Origin: Microbacterium sp. SLBN-146
GTDB lineage: Bacteria > Actinomycetota > Actinomycetes > Actinomycetales > Microbacteriaceae
Assembly (NCBI RefSeq): GCF_006715145.1
Contig: NZ_VFMR01000001.1
Coordinates: 1,054,001 to 1,118,000 of the forward strand
Length of the DNA: 64,000 nucleotides
Reading direction: 5' to 3'
Shown here: positions 51,795 to 59,972 of the stretch, piece after piece
Layout of the letters: each line of letters opens with the position of its first letter
Numbering within the stretch: position 1 is the first letter of the stretch
The notes under the pieces: model-generated
What the model was told of the DNA's origin: nothing
What the model saw: the letters and a program-made list of their open reading frames with translations, nothing else
The model's database searches: none
Made by a program: the position numbers and the translations under genes

Positions 51795-52507
51795 TCCTTC
51801 ATTGTGGATCGTGCAGATGACGTGGATGTTGCCGGCACCCGGCCGAAGGCGCGGGGCACGCGGAGAAGCCAGACACCCATCGTCGAGAACGCCACTGCTT
51901 CATAGGACGCGAGCGTGATGACGCCGGCGATCAGAAGCACCATGCCCGACACGAGGATCACGACGCCGACGACGGCGAAACGGCGGTAGCGGACGGCGAG
52001 CAGTCGGCAGCCGACGCTCGACGAGACGAGAGAGAGGAAAGACAGGACCAGTCCGATGGCGGCCATGTCGTGCATGGGCGGGCTCACGGGGATCGGGATC
52101 AGGCCGACCATCATCAAGTGCGCGCCGGCCGAAGCAACGGAGATCCGCATCCAGGTGATTCGCCGTACACCGATGTTCTTGGGCAGATCGACCCCGATGA
52201 CGGCACCGTACGCCACGAGGATCGCGCCCGACGTCATGACCGTGGTGTTGAAGGCGCGTGCGGAGAAGTCGTGAAAGGTGCCGAGCTGCGAGAAGTGCAG
52301 CGTCCACCACATGGAGTCCTTGGTCGTGAGGATCGCGATCAGGACCCCGATGACCAGCGCCCCGGTCGCGAGCGAGCCGAGGCGGTGCGTTGCGCCTGCG
52401 GGCGACTGGCGGGCAGGCGGGTATGACGAAGTCGCTGAGGGGCGTGCCCTCGCCTCCGCGGGTTGGGAGAGGCGCAGAAGATGTTCCACAGGCGCAATCA
52501 TGGTCAT
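51365..52507 (-). CDS. DUF998-like membrane protein, probable frameshift near the 3' end
   Basis: Residues 1-222 look real: a Ser/Pro-rich start, then about six membrane helices (LATGALVIGVLIAIL, MTSGAILVAYGAVIGV, AAIGLVLSFLSLVSSS, VVILVSGMVLLIAGV). This suits a DUF998-type protein of about 200 residues. After FGR (near 51830) the frame runs on for about 155 Arg/Ser-rich residues wholly inside the ABM gene in another frame, which is not credible protein. A +1 shift near 51845-51800 would reach TGA at 51799-51801, just before the ABM start. Either a sequencing error or a true frameshift is likely. The function of the family is unknown. Confidence 0.6.
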   Translation of the reverse strand: MTMIAPVEHLLRLSQPAEARARPSATSSYPPARQSPAGATHRLGSLATGALVIGVLIAILTTKDSMWWTLHFSQLGTFHDFSARAFNTTVMTSGAILVAYGAVIGVDLPKNIGVRRITWMRISVASAGAHLMMVGLIPIPVSPPMHDMAAIGLVLSFLSLVSSSVGCRLLAVRYRRFAVVGVVILVSGMVLLIAGVITLASYEAVAFSTMGVWLLRVPRAFGRVPATSTSSARSTMKECQTTPSRIPSPSRLNDGSTRPALLKPRAGCKPVRISPRVSRASSVPDGSARERAATSGTCSTGSATSRRSRRGNNPRLAPGGSIRGARSRARSAANAARVSRGGSTHLSRRTSKRELQVALVRPRRARSSVRLSRRPGGNRR

Positions 52508-52890
52508 ACGAGGTCACCGTCGAGTTAACGGCAACCACCCACGACGAGTTGACCCGCCCTCCCCAGGCCGGCTCGTCGTAGAGAGCGTCGCCGGTGGCTA
52601 CAAGAACTCCCCAGCTTTGACGGCACTCACCGACACAGCTAAGGGTAGCGCAGTCAGACTCGACAGCGAACGGTGTTCTCCCAGCGGTGGCGCGGTATCT
52701 TGGCACAGTCGGCTCTGGACGACGCTGCGTGCATGACACGAGCGAAGACTTTGTGAGTCCCAGGGGCCGATGGTGAGTGCCGTCCGGCACACATGACCAT
52801 CACTGTGAATGGCCCCCGGCCGAAGATCCGCCCGGGTCGTCCCCGCCTGCGCGCGGGCGCTGTTCTCGTGCGAGAACTTTCGGAGAGACC
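52508..52890. other. 383-bp divergent intergenic region before DEAD-box gene
   Basis: Holds the promoters of the DUF998-like gene and the helicase. I see no credible gene or clear sigma-70 promoter. The perfect inverted repeat GTTCTCGTGCGAGAAC (52862-52877) lies just above the helicase ribosome site. The length would allow a long 5' leader on the helicase mRNA, as found for cold-inducible RNA helicases, but this is inference. Confidence 0.6.
52862..52877 (+). promoter_or_regulatory. Inverted repeat in the helicase leader
   Basis: GTTCTCGTGCGAGAAC, 7-bp stems with 2-nt centre, 13 bp before the helicase ATG. Could be a protein-binding dyad or a hairpin that affects ribosome access. Confidence 0.5.
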
Positions 52891-55044
52891 ATGAGTCCCA
52901 AGAACAAGAAGCCGGCCGGTGGCCGCGCCGGCAAGAACTTCGAGCCCCGCTACGGCGAGAAGAAGACGAGTTACCACGACCGCACGAAGCGATCGGATGC
53001 CGGTGGCCGACCCGCCGCACAGAAGCCGGGCAGCAAGAGCCCCGGCCACCGCGGCTATCGTGCCGAGTCGGAGGAAGCTCCCGCGAAGCGCCGCTGGACG
53101 GCTCAAGAGCGCGCCGGTCGCGATGAGGCCCGCGGCATCCGCACCAATGGACGTGTCGATCGGCCCCGTGTCGATCGGCCCCGTGTCGACGGCGCTGACC
53201 GGCCGCGTCGCGCGGATGGTCCGCGTTCGGACGAGCGTTCGGGTTCGTACGGCCGCCCCGACCGCGGCTACGGCGGACGTGGCGCCGATCGCGCTCGGAC
53301 CGACCGGGATGCCCGGCCGACCCGTCGGGACGTCGACGCACCCCGCGGTGCCCGTCCCCCGCGCGAGGATCGCGTCACCCGCATGGACCGCGTCGACCGC
53401 GACGACCGCCGGACGTTCGGTGATGCGCGTCCGTCCTACCGCCCTGAAGAGCGCCGTGGGTCGGGATTCGACCGCACCGCCCGCAACGGCGATCGCCCCC
53501 GCCGCGATGACGACCGTTCGCGTTCGTTCTCGCGTGACGACCGGGCTCCCCGCCGTGATGACGACCGGGCGCCGCGTCGAGACGACCGGGCGCCGCGTCG
53601 TGACGATGACCGCTCGCGCTCGTTCTCGCGTGATGACCGTGCGCCGCGTCGAGATGACCGGGCGCCGCGTCGTGACGACCGTGCTCCTCGCCGTGATGAC
53701 CGTGCGCCGCGTCGGGATGACCGTGCGTCGCAGCGCGACGGTGGGCGTCCGGGCCGTTCGGACTGGAACGCCGCCCCCGTCCGCGATCGCTCCTACGAGC
53801 AGCAGGCCGACGTCGTCCACGAGCGTCTGCAGGCGCAGGCGGTGCAAGCCGCCGACGTCGCGGACGTGACGTTCGGCGACCTCGGACTCGGCGAGAACAT
53901 CGTCCGGACGCTCGCCGACCTCGGTGCGACCGCGCCGTTCGCCATCCAGGCCTCGACGATCCCCGTGATCCTCGACGGCAAGGATGTGCTCGCGCGCGGA
54001 CGCACCGGATCGGGAAAGACCATCGCCTTCGGCGCGCCGCTCGTCGAGAGCATCCTGCGTGCACAGGGCGGCCAGCGCCGAGAGTTCGGACGCCGCCCCC
54101 GGGCATTGATCCTCGCCCCCACGCGCGAACTCGCCCTCCAGATCGACCGGACGATCCAGCCGATCGCCCGCAGTGTGGGTCTCTTCACGACCCAGATCTA
54201 CGGCGGCGTCCCGCAGGGTCGACAGGTCGGCGCACTGCGGAAGGGCGTCGACATCATCATCGGAACGCCCGGTCGCATCGAGGATCTCGTCGAGCAGCGC
54301 AAGCTCGACCTGTCCGACATCCGCATCGTTGTGCTCGATGAAGCCGATCACATGTGCGACCTCGGATTCCTCGAGCCGGTCCAGCGCATTCTGCGCCTGA
54401 CGGCGGACGGCGCGCAGAAGCTGCTGTTCTCGGCGACGCTCGACCGCGAGGTGGCTGCGCTCGTCGACGAGTTCCTCGTCGAGCCCGCTGTGCACGAAGT
54501 CGCCGGTGAGGATCAGGACTCGGGCACGATCGAGCACCGCGTCTTGGTCATCGATCACCGCGACAAGGCCGAGATCCTGACGTCGCTCGTCGATCGCGAG
54601 GGGAAAACCCTCGTCTTCGCGCGGACTCGTGCGTACGCCGAGATGCTCGCGGAGCAGTTCGACGACGCGGGGATCCACGCCGTCGCGCTCCACGGCGACC
54701 TCAATCAGGCCAAACGCACGCGCAACCTCGAGCGGCTGACGTCTGGTCGCGTGAACGTGCTCGTCGCGACGGATGTCGCCGCCCGTGGCATCCATGTCGA
54801 TGACATCGACCTCGTGATCCAGGCCGACGCCCCCGACGAGTACAAGACCTACCTGCACCGTTCGGGCCGAACGGGCCGTGCGGGCCGCTCTGGCACGGTC
54901 GTTTCCCTCGTGACCCGGCAGCGTCGTCGGCGGATGACGGAGCTCCTCGAGCGCGCGGAGATCGACGCCCCCTTCGACGACGTCCGCGTGGGCGACGACC
55001 TCATCGAGGAGATCTCGGGCCGCCAGGTCGACCCCACCGCCTGA
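52891..55044 (+). CDS. DEAD-box RNA helicase with long Arg/Asp-rich N-terminus
   Basis: 717-residue ATP-dependent RNA helicase. Residues 1-300 are a low-complexity tail rich in RDDRAPRRDD repeats, likely disordered and RNA-binding. The core follows: TFGDLGLGENIVRTLADLG (Q-motif region), ARGRTGSGKTIAFG (motif I), PTRELALQI (Ia), GTPGRIEDL (Ib), DEADHM (II), SATL (III), ATDVAARGIHVDDIDLV (V) and HRSGRTGRAGRSG (VI). The ATG 52891 follows GGAGAG; upstream in-frame sequence is GC-rich leader. Role in ribosome assembly or RNA decay by family. Usually such tails are C-terminal; the N-terminal place is typical of actinobacterial members. Confidence 0.94.
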   Translation: MSPKNKKPAGGRAGKNFEPRYGEKKTSYHDRTKRSDAGGRPAAQKPGSKSPGHRGYRAESEEAPAKRRWTAQERAGRDEARGIRTNGRVDRPRVDRPRVDGADRPRRADGPRSDERSGSYGRPDRGYGGRGADRARTDRDARPTRRDVDAPRGARPPREDRVTRMDRVDRDDRRTFGDARPSYRPEERRGSGFDRTARNGDRPRRDDDRSRSFSRDDRAPRRDDDRAPRRDDRAPRRDDDRSRSFSRDDRAPRRDDRAPRRDDRAPRRDDRAPRRDDRASQRDGGRPGRSDWNAAPVRDRSYEQQADVVHERLQAQAVQAADVADVTFGDLGLGENIVRTLADLGATAPFAIQASTIPVILDGKDVLARGRTGSGKTIAFGAPLVESILRAQGGQRREFGRRPRALILAPTRELALQIDRTIQPIARSVGLFTTQIYGGVPQGRQVGALRKGVDIIIGTPGRIEDLVEQRKLDLSDIRIVVLDEADHMCDLGFLEPVQRILRLTADGAQKLLFSATLDREVAALVDEFLVEPAVHEVAGEDQDSGTIEHRVLVIDHRDKAEILTSLVDREGKTLVFARTRAYAEMLAEQFDDAGIHAVALHGDLNQAKRTRNLERLTSGRVNVLVATDVAARGIHVDDIDLVIQADAPDEYKTYLHRSGRTGRAGRSGTVVSLVTRQRRRRMTELLERAEIDAPFDDVRVGDDLIEEISGRQVDPTA
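53505..53735 (+). repeat. Tandem coding repeats (RDDRAPR) in helicase N-terminus
   Basis: About a dozen imperfect copies of CGTGATGACCGTGCGCCG-like units (15-21 bp) encoding RDDRAPR. The reading frame is kept through all copies; number likely varies between strains. Confidence 0.85.
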
Positions 55045-55436
55045 ACGCCACCCGCCCCCGCCCCCGCCACCCGCCACCCGCCTGACCGCGAGACTGCACC
55101 CTCCGGCCGAAACTGCACCCACGCCGTGCTGTCTCGGCCGGAGGGTGCAGTCTCGAGGACACGGGTGGCCGGAGGCTGCAGTCTCGCGGGCACGGGCTGG
55201 CCCGGTCCGGCCGACGCGGCCCGTGACAGCCTGGGCCCGAGACTGCACTCTCCGGCCGAGACTGCACCCACGTCGTGCTGTCTCGGCTGGGAGGTGCAGT
55301 CTCGCAGGCGTGGGTGGTCGGGAGGTGCTGTCTCGGTCGGGAGGTGCAGTCTCGCGGACGCGGGTGGCCGGAGGGTGCAGTCTCGCGCCGGCTCGCGCCG
55401 GACCGAGCGGACCGAGGCGGGTGGCAGCGCGGCGGG
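55045..55436. other. 392-bp non-coding gap with family B array
   Basis: Between the convergent helicase and radical SAM genes. Almost all of it (55089-55385) is family B repeat sequence; the rest is GC-rich with no credible gene. Confidence 0.85.
55089..55385. repeat. Family B inverted-repeat array
   Basis: Two full hairpins plus half-sites of the GAGACTGCA element. Hairpin 1: perfect 22-bp arms 55089-55110 and 55134-55155. Hairpin 2: arms about 55238-55262 and 55281-55304 with a few mismatches. Further right-arm copies GGTGCAGTCTCGC or GGCTGCAGTCTCGC lie near 55169-55189, 55351 and 55373. Spacers such as CACGGG/CACGCCGTGCTG recur. No fixed repeat-spacer period, so not CRISPR. Confidence 0.88.
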
Positions 55437-56528
55437 TCAGAACAGCATCGCGGGGGCATCCTGCGGAGGGCGGACGGCTGCCCGGCCGCGTGAGGTCGTG
55501 ATAACTGTGGCGGCGGTGTTCGCCCGTGACGCCAGGCCCGGCACGGCAGACCGCCGCGGCGCGTCTTCTTCTTCGTGGCCGTCGAGGCGGTGCACCCGCA
55601 GCAGCGGACGGACGCGCTTGGCGAGCCACGACCGGTAGGCCTTCGGGGCCGTCGCCGACATCCCCGGGTAGAGGCCTCGATACGACGAGACGAGTTCGGG
55701 ATGCTCGCGCTCGATCCACCGCAGGAACCACTCCTTCGCACCAGGGCGGAGGTGCAAGGCGCCGTAGACGACGCGCACCGCGCCGGCATCCTTGATGCGC
55801 CGGAGCGCATCGTCGATCGCGGCGACCGAATCGGTCAGGTGCGGGATGATCGGCATGAGGAAGACCGTGACACGGAAGCCCGCCTCGGTCGCGGCCCGCA
55901 CGGTCTCGAGTCGTGCGGTGGCAGACGGCGTTCCGGGCTCGATGGCCTTCTGCAGGGCGTCGTCGAACACCGCGATCGACATCGCGAGGGAGACGGGGAC
56001 GGATGCCGCGGCATCGGCGAGCATCGGCAGATCCCGCCGCATCATCGTTCCCTTCGTGAGGATCGAGAACGGAGTGCCGGAGTCCGTCAGCGCGGACACG
56101 ATGCCGGGCATAAGCCGGTACCGGCCCTCGGCCCGCTGATACGGGTCGGTGTTGGTCCCGAGCATCACCGGATCGCGCTGCCACGCGCCCCGCGCGAGCT
56201 CGCGGCGGAGCACCTCGGCGACATTGACCTTGACGACGATCTGCGAGTCGAAGTCGCGGCCCGCGTCGAGTTCGAGGTATTCGTGCGTCCCCCGAGCAAA
56301 GCAGTACGAACATGCGTGACTGCATCCGCGGTAGGGATTCACGGTCCAGTCGAAGGGCATCGCGGATGCCGACGGCACGTGGTTCAGCGCGGTCTTGCAC
56401 AGCACTTCGTGGAACGTCATGTCGGCGAACTCGGGCGTCGTGACCGAACGCACGAGACCGTTCAGGTGCTCGAGGCCGGGGAGGGCCGCGGCATCCGGAA
56501 CGCCCAACTGCTGACCTTGCCAACGCAT
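55437..56528 (-). CDS. Rv2578c-family radical SAM protein
   Basis: 363-residue radical SAM enzyme. The cluster motif is CSHACSYC (Cx3CxxC) near residue 72, followed by YLELDAGRDFDSQIVVK, LGTNTDPYQRAEGRYRLMPG and TKGTMMRRDLPML, the SplB-like/Rv2578c pattern. ATG 56528 gives MRWQGQQLG, the family start; the frame is open to 56747 but that part overlaps the upstream divergent gene. A LexA-box-like dyad lies just above. The reaction is unknown; a role in DNA damage response is a guess from the dyad and the spore photoproduct lyase similarity. Confidence 0.92.
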   Translation of the reverse strand: MRWQGQQLGVPDAAALPGLEHLNGLVRSVTTPEFADMTFHEVLCKTALNHVPSASAMPFDWTVNPYRGCSHACSYCFARGTHEYLELDAGRDFDSQIVVKVNVAEVLRRELARGAWQRDPVMLGTNTDPYQRAEGRYRLMPGIVSALTDSGTPFSILTKGTMMRRDLPMLADAAASVPVSLAMSIAVFDDALQKAIEPGTPSATARLETVRAATEAGFRVTVFLMPIIPHLTDSVAAIDDALRRIKDAGAVRVVYGALHLRPGAKEWFLRWIEREHPELVSSYRGLYPGMSATAPKAYRSWLAKRVRPLLRVHRLDGHEEEDAPRRSAVPGLASRANTAATVITTSRGRAAVRPPQDAPAMLF

Positions 56529-56536
56529 ACCATCAG

Positions 56537-56552
56537 GGGAACAGATATTCGA
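56537..56552. promoter_or_regulatory. LexA-box-like dyad upstream of radical SAM gene
   Basis: On the minus strand TCGAATATCTGTTCCC; actinobacterial SOS boxes read TCGAAC-N4-GTTCGA, so 9 of the 12 defined positions match. Only 8 bp before the start codon. The match is imperfect and could be chance. Confidence 0.45.
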
Positions 56553-56641
56553 CTCTATGTCAAGACGGTGACGCGTCAGCATCGTACACAGAACTCTTGT
56601 GAGAGTGCTCTCATGGCATTCGGAGGCCGGATCAGGAGAGA

Positions 56642-57877
56642 ATGGACTCGATGCCGGTACCCGAGCCGTCTGCGCTGCCTCCGTTCCGTCGTGCCCGCCC
56701 TGCGATGCACGACGTGGTCGTCGATGGCACCTCCGAGCCCGCGGCACCCGTCACTCGGCGCGCGCTGCGGCAGGCGCGCGACGCCGAGACGCCGATGGCC
56801 ACCCCCGCGATCTTCCGTCCGCCGCCGCCCCCGCTCGTCTACGCCGACCCGCATCCGGTGCCGCTCATCCCCGGCCGTGAACGCCGCCGCAGCCCCGCGC
56901 GACACGCCCGGGTCCGCCGCTTCGCGCGCCTCGCGCCTGTCGTCGCGATCGCCGCCGCGAGCAGTCTCGTCCTCGGGTCGGCTTCAATCGTGACGGCGGC
57001 GATGGCCCCTGCGCCCGCCCCGATCGTCGCCGAGTCTCCGCGCGAAGTTCCGACGTTCGACGTCACCATCCAGGCGCCGTCGACGCTCATGGGTCCCGTC
57101 CTCGGCCCGACCGCGGGGTCGACCGGCACGGTCCCCGCCGCCGGCGCCGTCGACGACCCGTGTTCCCTTCCGGCTGTGACCGACGCGCTCGCGACGGGAG
57201 ATGAGGCGGCCGTCATCGCCGCGATGGACGGACCGGACGGATTCCGCGCCAAGGTCGCGACGGGGCTCGCACCCTGCGTGCGCCTCGACGATCCCGCGCG
57301 GACGTGGGTCGTCGTCGACAAACTGCGCCCGTACACGCCCGTCGACTACGCTCCCGCGGAGCTCGCGGCACCCGCGTCGGTGCCGAACGTCTACGGCGAG
57401 GTTCTGCGGACCGACGCGGCGGCCGCCCTGACCGCGCTCGCGGACGGGGCTCGCGCCGCGGGCGCCGGCGAGCTCGGACTCGGCAGCGGCTTCCGCTCGT
57501 ACGCGACACAGGCCGCGAACTACGAGGGTCATGTCGCAACGAAGGGCCTCGAACAGGCCGATCTCGTGAGTGCCCGGCCGGGCCACAGCGAGCACCAGTC
57601 GGGCCTCGCGGCAGACGTCGTGCCCTGCGCAGACGTGTGCGGAACGATCGACGACCTCGCGGCGTCGCCGCAGGGTGCGTGGGTCGCCGAGCACGCATGG
57701 GAGTACGGCTGGATCGTCCGCTACGAAGAAGGCGCGACGTCCGAGACGGGATTCCTCCCCGAGCCGTGGCACCTCCGCTACGTCGGACCCGAACTCGCTC
57801 GCGCGTACCACGAGGGTGGTTGGCACTCGCTCGAAGCGTTCTTCGGCTTGCCCGAGGCGCCGCACTACGACGGCTGA
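56642..57877 (+). CDS. VanY-type D-alanyl-D-alanine carboxypeptidase (M15B)
   Basis: 411-residue membrane-anchored peptidase that trims peptidoglycan stem peptides outside the cell. Long cytoplasmic N-terminus of about 100 residues, a helix (RLAPVVAIAAASSLVLGSASI), a linker, and the C-terminal VanY domain: GLGSGFRSYATQ, SARPGHSEHQSGLAADVV (Zn His/Asp) and EPWHLRYVG (catalytic Glu, Zn His). ATG 56642 follows AGGAGAG. Divergent from the radical SAM gene; likely housekeeping cell-wall turnover rather than vancomycin resistance. Confidence 0.93.
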   Translation: MDSMPVPEPSALPPFRRARPAMHDVVVDGTSEPAAPVTRRALRQARDAETPMATPAIFRPPPPPLVYADPHPVPLIPGRERRRSPARHARVRRFARLAPVVAIAAASSLVLGSASIVTAAMAPAPAPIVAESPREVPTFDVTIQAPSTLMGPVLGPTAGSTGTVPAAGAVDDPCSLPAVTDALATGDEAAVIAAMDGPDGFRAKVATGLAPCVRLDDPARTWVVVDKLRPYTPVDYAPAELAAPASVPNVYGEVLRTDAAAALTALADGARAAGAGELGLGSGFRSYATQAANYEGHVATKGLEQADLVSARPGHSEHQSGLAADVVPCADVCGTIDDLAASPQGAWVAEHAWEYGWIVRYEEGATSETGFLPEPWHLRYVGPELARAYHEGGWHSLEAFFGLPEAPHYDG

Positions 57878-57891
57878 GGCCGGGCTGGAGG

Positions 57892-57934
57892 CATCCCACA
57901 AATCCCGAGACTCAGTTCCGCGGATCGTGGGATG
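57892..57934. repeat. Short inverted repeat, family G (CATCCCAC)
   Basis: CATCCCAC (57892-57899) pairs with GTGGGATG (57927-57934), with GGCAT/ATGCC words just outside. Lies in the gap after the VanY gene and could terminate its transcript. Confidence 0.6.
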
Positions 57935-58036
57935 GAATGCCACATCGGTGTCCGGTATCCCGTCTCGGTGACTAGACTCGCCAACGGCGATGAGGCCTAC
58001 GGCCCCGCCGGAGATCCACGGGAAAGGACGCAGCTC

Positions 58037-59200
58037 ATGGAGCGCGACATCTACGACGAGGACCACGAGGCGTTCCGCGACGTCGTCAAGGAGTTCATCA
58101 AGCGATACGTCACGAACGAAGCCATCGAGCGGTGGGATGCCGCGGGCGAGATCGACCGCGACACGATGCGCGCCGCGGGAGACGCCGGCATCATCGGACT
58201 CTCCGTCCCGGACGAGTTCGGCGGTGCCGGGATGCTCCAGGACTATCGCTTCCGTGCCGTCGTCAACGAGGAGATCATCCTCGCCGGCGCCGGTTCGCTG
58301 GCGGGTGCCTTCGGCATTCAGGACGATCTCGCCGTGCCGTACCTCGTGCACATGGGGACGCCCGAGCAGAAGCAGAAGTGGCTGCCCGGAATGGCGACGG
58401 GTGAGGTGCTGGGCGCCCTCGCGATGACCGAGCCGGGCGCCGGGTCCGACCTCCGCGGCATCAAGACGACCGCGAAGAAGGTCGACGGCGGCTACATCGT
58501 CAACGGCGCGAAGACGTTCATCTCGTCGGGCAAGACCGCCGACATCGTCGTGACCTTCGTCAAGACGGGCGAGGGGACGCGGCCCGACGCCTTCAGCCTG
58601 TTGATCCTCGAGAATGGCATGGAGGGCTTCGACCACGGCAAGAAGCTCAACAAGATGGGCTTCCACGGCCACGACACCGCCGAGCTCTCGTTCAGCGACG
58701 TCTTCGTGCCCGAGGCGAACCTCATCGGCGGCAAGGAAGGGCTGGGCTTCGTCCAGCTCATGATGAACCTCCCGCTCGAGCGCCTGTCGATCGGCGTCGC
58801 GGGAGCCGCCGCTGCTGCCGCCGCCCTCACGTGGACGATCACGTACACGAAGGAGCGCGAGGCGTTCGGCGAGCGCATCATCGACTTCCAGAACACGCGC
58901 TTCCGCCTCGCCGACGTCGCGACGACCGTCGACGCCCTGTGGGCCTACATCGACCGCGCCCTGCTGGCCTACAAGGACGGCAAGCTGTCGGCCGAAGAGG
59001 CGGCCAAGGTCAAGTTCTGGGCGACCGAGCGCGAGTGGGACGTGCTCGACACGTGCGTGCAGCTCTTCGGCGGCTACGGCTACATCACGGAGTACCCGAT
59101 CGCCCGCGCGTTCCTCGACGCGCGCGTCCACCGCATCTACGGCGGCACGAACGAGATCATGCGCGAGATCGTCGGCCGGCAGCTCGCCGGCAAGCGGTAG
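58037..59200 (+). CDS. Acyl-CoA dehydrogenase (LCAD/IVD-like)
   Basis: 387-residue FAD enzyme for the first step of acyl-CoA beta-oxidation. Blocks: LGALAMTEPGAGSDLRGIKTTA (FAD/substrate), LSFSDVFVPEANLIGG, QLFGGYGYITEYPIARAFLDARVHRIYGGTNEIM. The usual Glu of YEGT is Gly here (YGGT), as in long-chain and isovaleryl-CoA dehydrogenases, where the catalytic base is placed earlier; the Glu in NLPLERLSIG is the likely base. ATG 58037 follows GGAAAGGA. Single gene; substrate chain length not certain. Confidence 0.94.
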   Translation: MERDIYDEDHEAFRDVVKEFIKRYVTNEAIERWDAAGEIDRDTMRAAGDAGIIGLSVPDEFGGAGMLQDYRFRAVVNEEIILAGAGSLAGAFGIQDDLAVPYLVHMGTPEQKQKWLPGMATGEVLGALAMTEPGAGSDLRGIKTTAKKVDGGYIVNGAKTFISSGKTADIVVTFVKTGEGTRPDAFSLLILENGMEGFDHGKKLNKMGFHGHDTAELSFSDVFVPEANLIGGKEGLGFVQLMMNLPLERLSIGVAGAAAAAAALTWTITYTKEREAFGERIIDFQNTRFRLADVATTVDALWAYIDRALLAYKDGKLSAEEAAKVKFWATEREWDVLDTCVQLFGGYGYITEYPIARAFLDARVHRIYGGTNEIMREIVGRQLAGKR

Positions 59201-59236
59201 TCAGCAGGCCGCGTGACGTGCTCGCGTCGTATCGCG

Positions 59237-59335
59237 GTTCAGAATTCAGTCTGCACGATGGTGCTACGCGGCTCCGCACGCGACATTACGGGTGTGCACT
59301 TGCGGGTGGCCAGGCGCGCAGACTGAATTCTGAAC
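59237..59335. repeat. Inverted repeat, family F (GTTCAGAATTCAGTCTGC)
   Basis: Perfect 18-bp arms 59237-59254 and 59318-59335 with a 63-nt loop. AT-richer than its surroundings. Lies between the convergent acyl-CoA dehydrogenase and ECF S-component genes. Confidence 0.88.
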
Positions 59336-59360
59336 GCCGACCGCGCGACACCGGCGCGCA

Positions 59361-59972
59361 TTACACGTCGCGTCGCCGCGCGAGCCGGGCGACGCCGGTG
59401 CGGCGCAGGCGGTCGGCGATGACGATGCCGAGCCAGGTGCCTCCGAGGCAGCTCGCGAGGGTCAGGGCGAAGAACGCGATCTGAAGCGCCAGCGGGAACG
59501 TCCACAGGTCGAAGGATGCCGCGGCGAAGATCGGGTACGCGACGCCGACGACGACCGCGCCGGCGTAGTGCATCCACGTGTACCAGCGACGGTAGAGCGT
59601 CACGAGGAACGGGAGTTCCGGGAACAGCGCCCACCACAGCGTCGTGCCCACGGCGCCGATCGTGAAGAAGGGCGCCAGCACGAGCCCCGAGATGAGTCCG
59701 ACGAGGAGTCCCGCGAAGGGGCGGCGGAGGAGCCGGAGGGCGACGACGGCGGGCATGAGCCACACCCCCGCGATCGCGACGGACACGACCGGCAGCGTCA
59801 CGAAGAGCACCGACGAGAGCACCCACGCACCGCCGAGGACGATGCTCGCGGCGACCCCGATCGCCGCGCACGTGAGGAGGTACGCGGTCGAGACGCTGTT
59901 CATCCCTCGGCGTGCAGGAGTCCGCGTGCCCGCGACGGAGCCCGGATCCTCGGGACCCGCGTAGCCGCTCAC
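59361..59972 (-). CDS. ECF transporter S component (YkoE-like)
   Basis: 203-residue membrane protein with about five helices. WLMPAVVALRLLRRPFAGLLVGLISG followed by WWALFPELPFLVTLYRRWYTWMHYAG matches the substrate-binding S subunits of the YkoE/HMP-thiamine type. GTG 59972 overlaps the stop of the siderophore-interacting protein as GTGA; ATG 59903 is also in frame. Last gene of the ECF cassette. The ligand is unknown: family points to a thiamine precursor, but the linked SIP flavoprotein and the DtxR-like boxes point to an iron compound. Confidence 0.85.
   Translation of the reverse strand: MSGYAGPEDPGSVAGTRTPARRGMNSVSTAYLLTCAAIGVAASIVLGGAWVLSSVLFVTLPVVSVAIAGVWLMPAVVALRLLRRPFAGLLVGLISGLVLAPFFTIGAVGTTLWWALFPELPFLVTLYRRWYTWMHYAGAVVVGVAYPIFAAASFDLWTFPLALQIAFFALTLASCLGGTWLGIVIADRLRRTGVARLARRRDV

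Noticed and set aside
51900..52790. 296-residue minus-strand frame beside the DUF998-like gene
   Set aside because: Arg-rich product in another frame of a region whose coding frame shows clear membrane helices.
55089..55385. CRISPR array
   Set aside because: Repeated words are present, but spacing is irregular, the copies are inverted rather than direct, spacers are not unique, and no cas genes are seen.
52654..56523. 1289-residue minus-strand frame across the helicase, repeat array and radical SAM gene
   Set aside because: Crosses well-supported genes on both strands and non-coding repeats; its product is low complexity with no recognisable domain.
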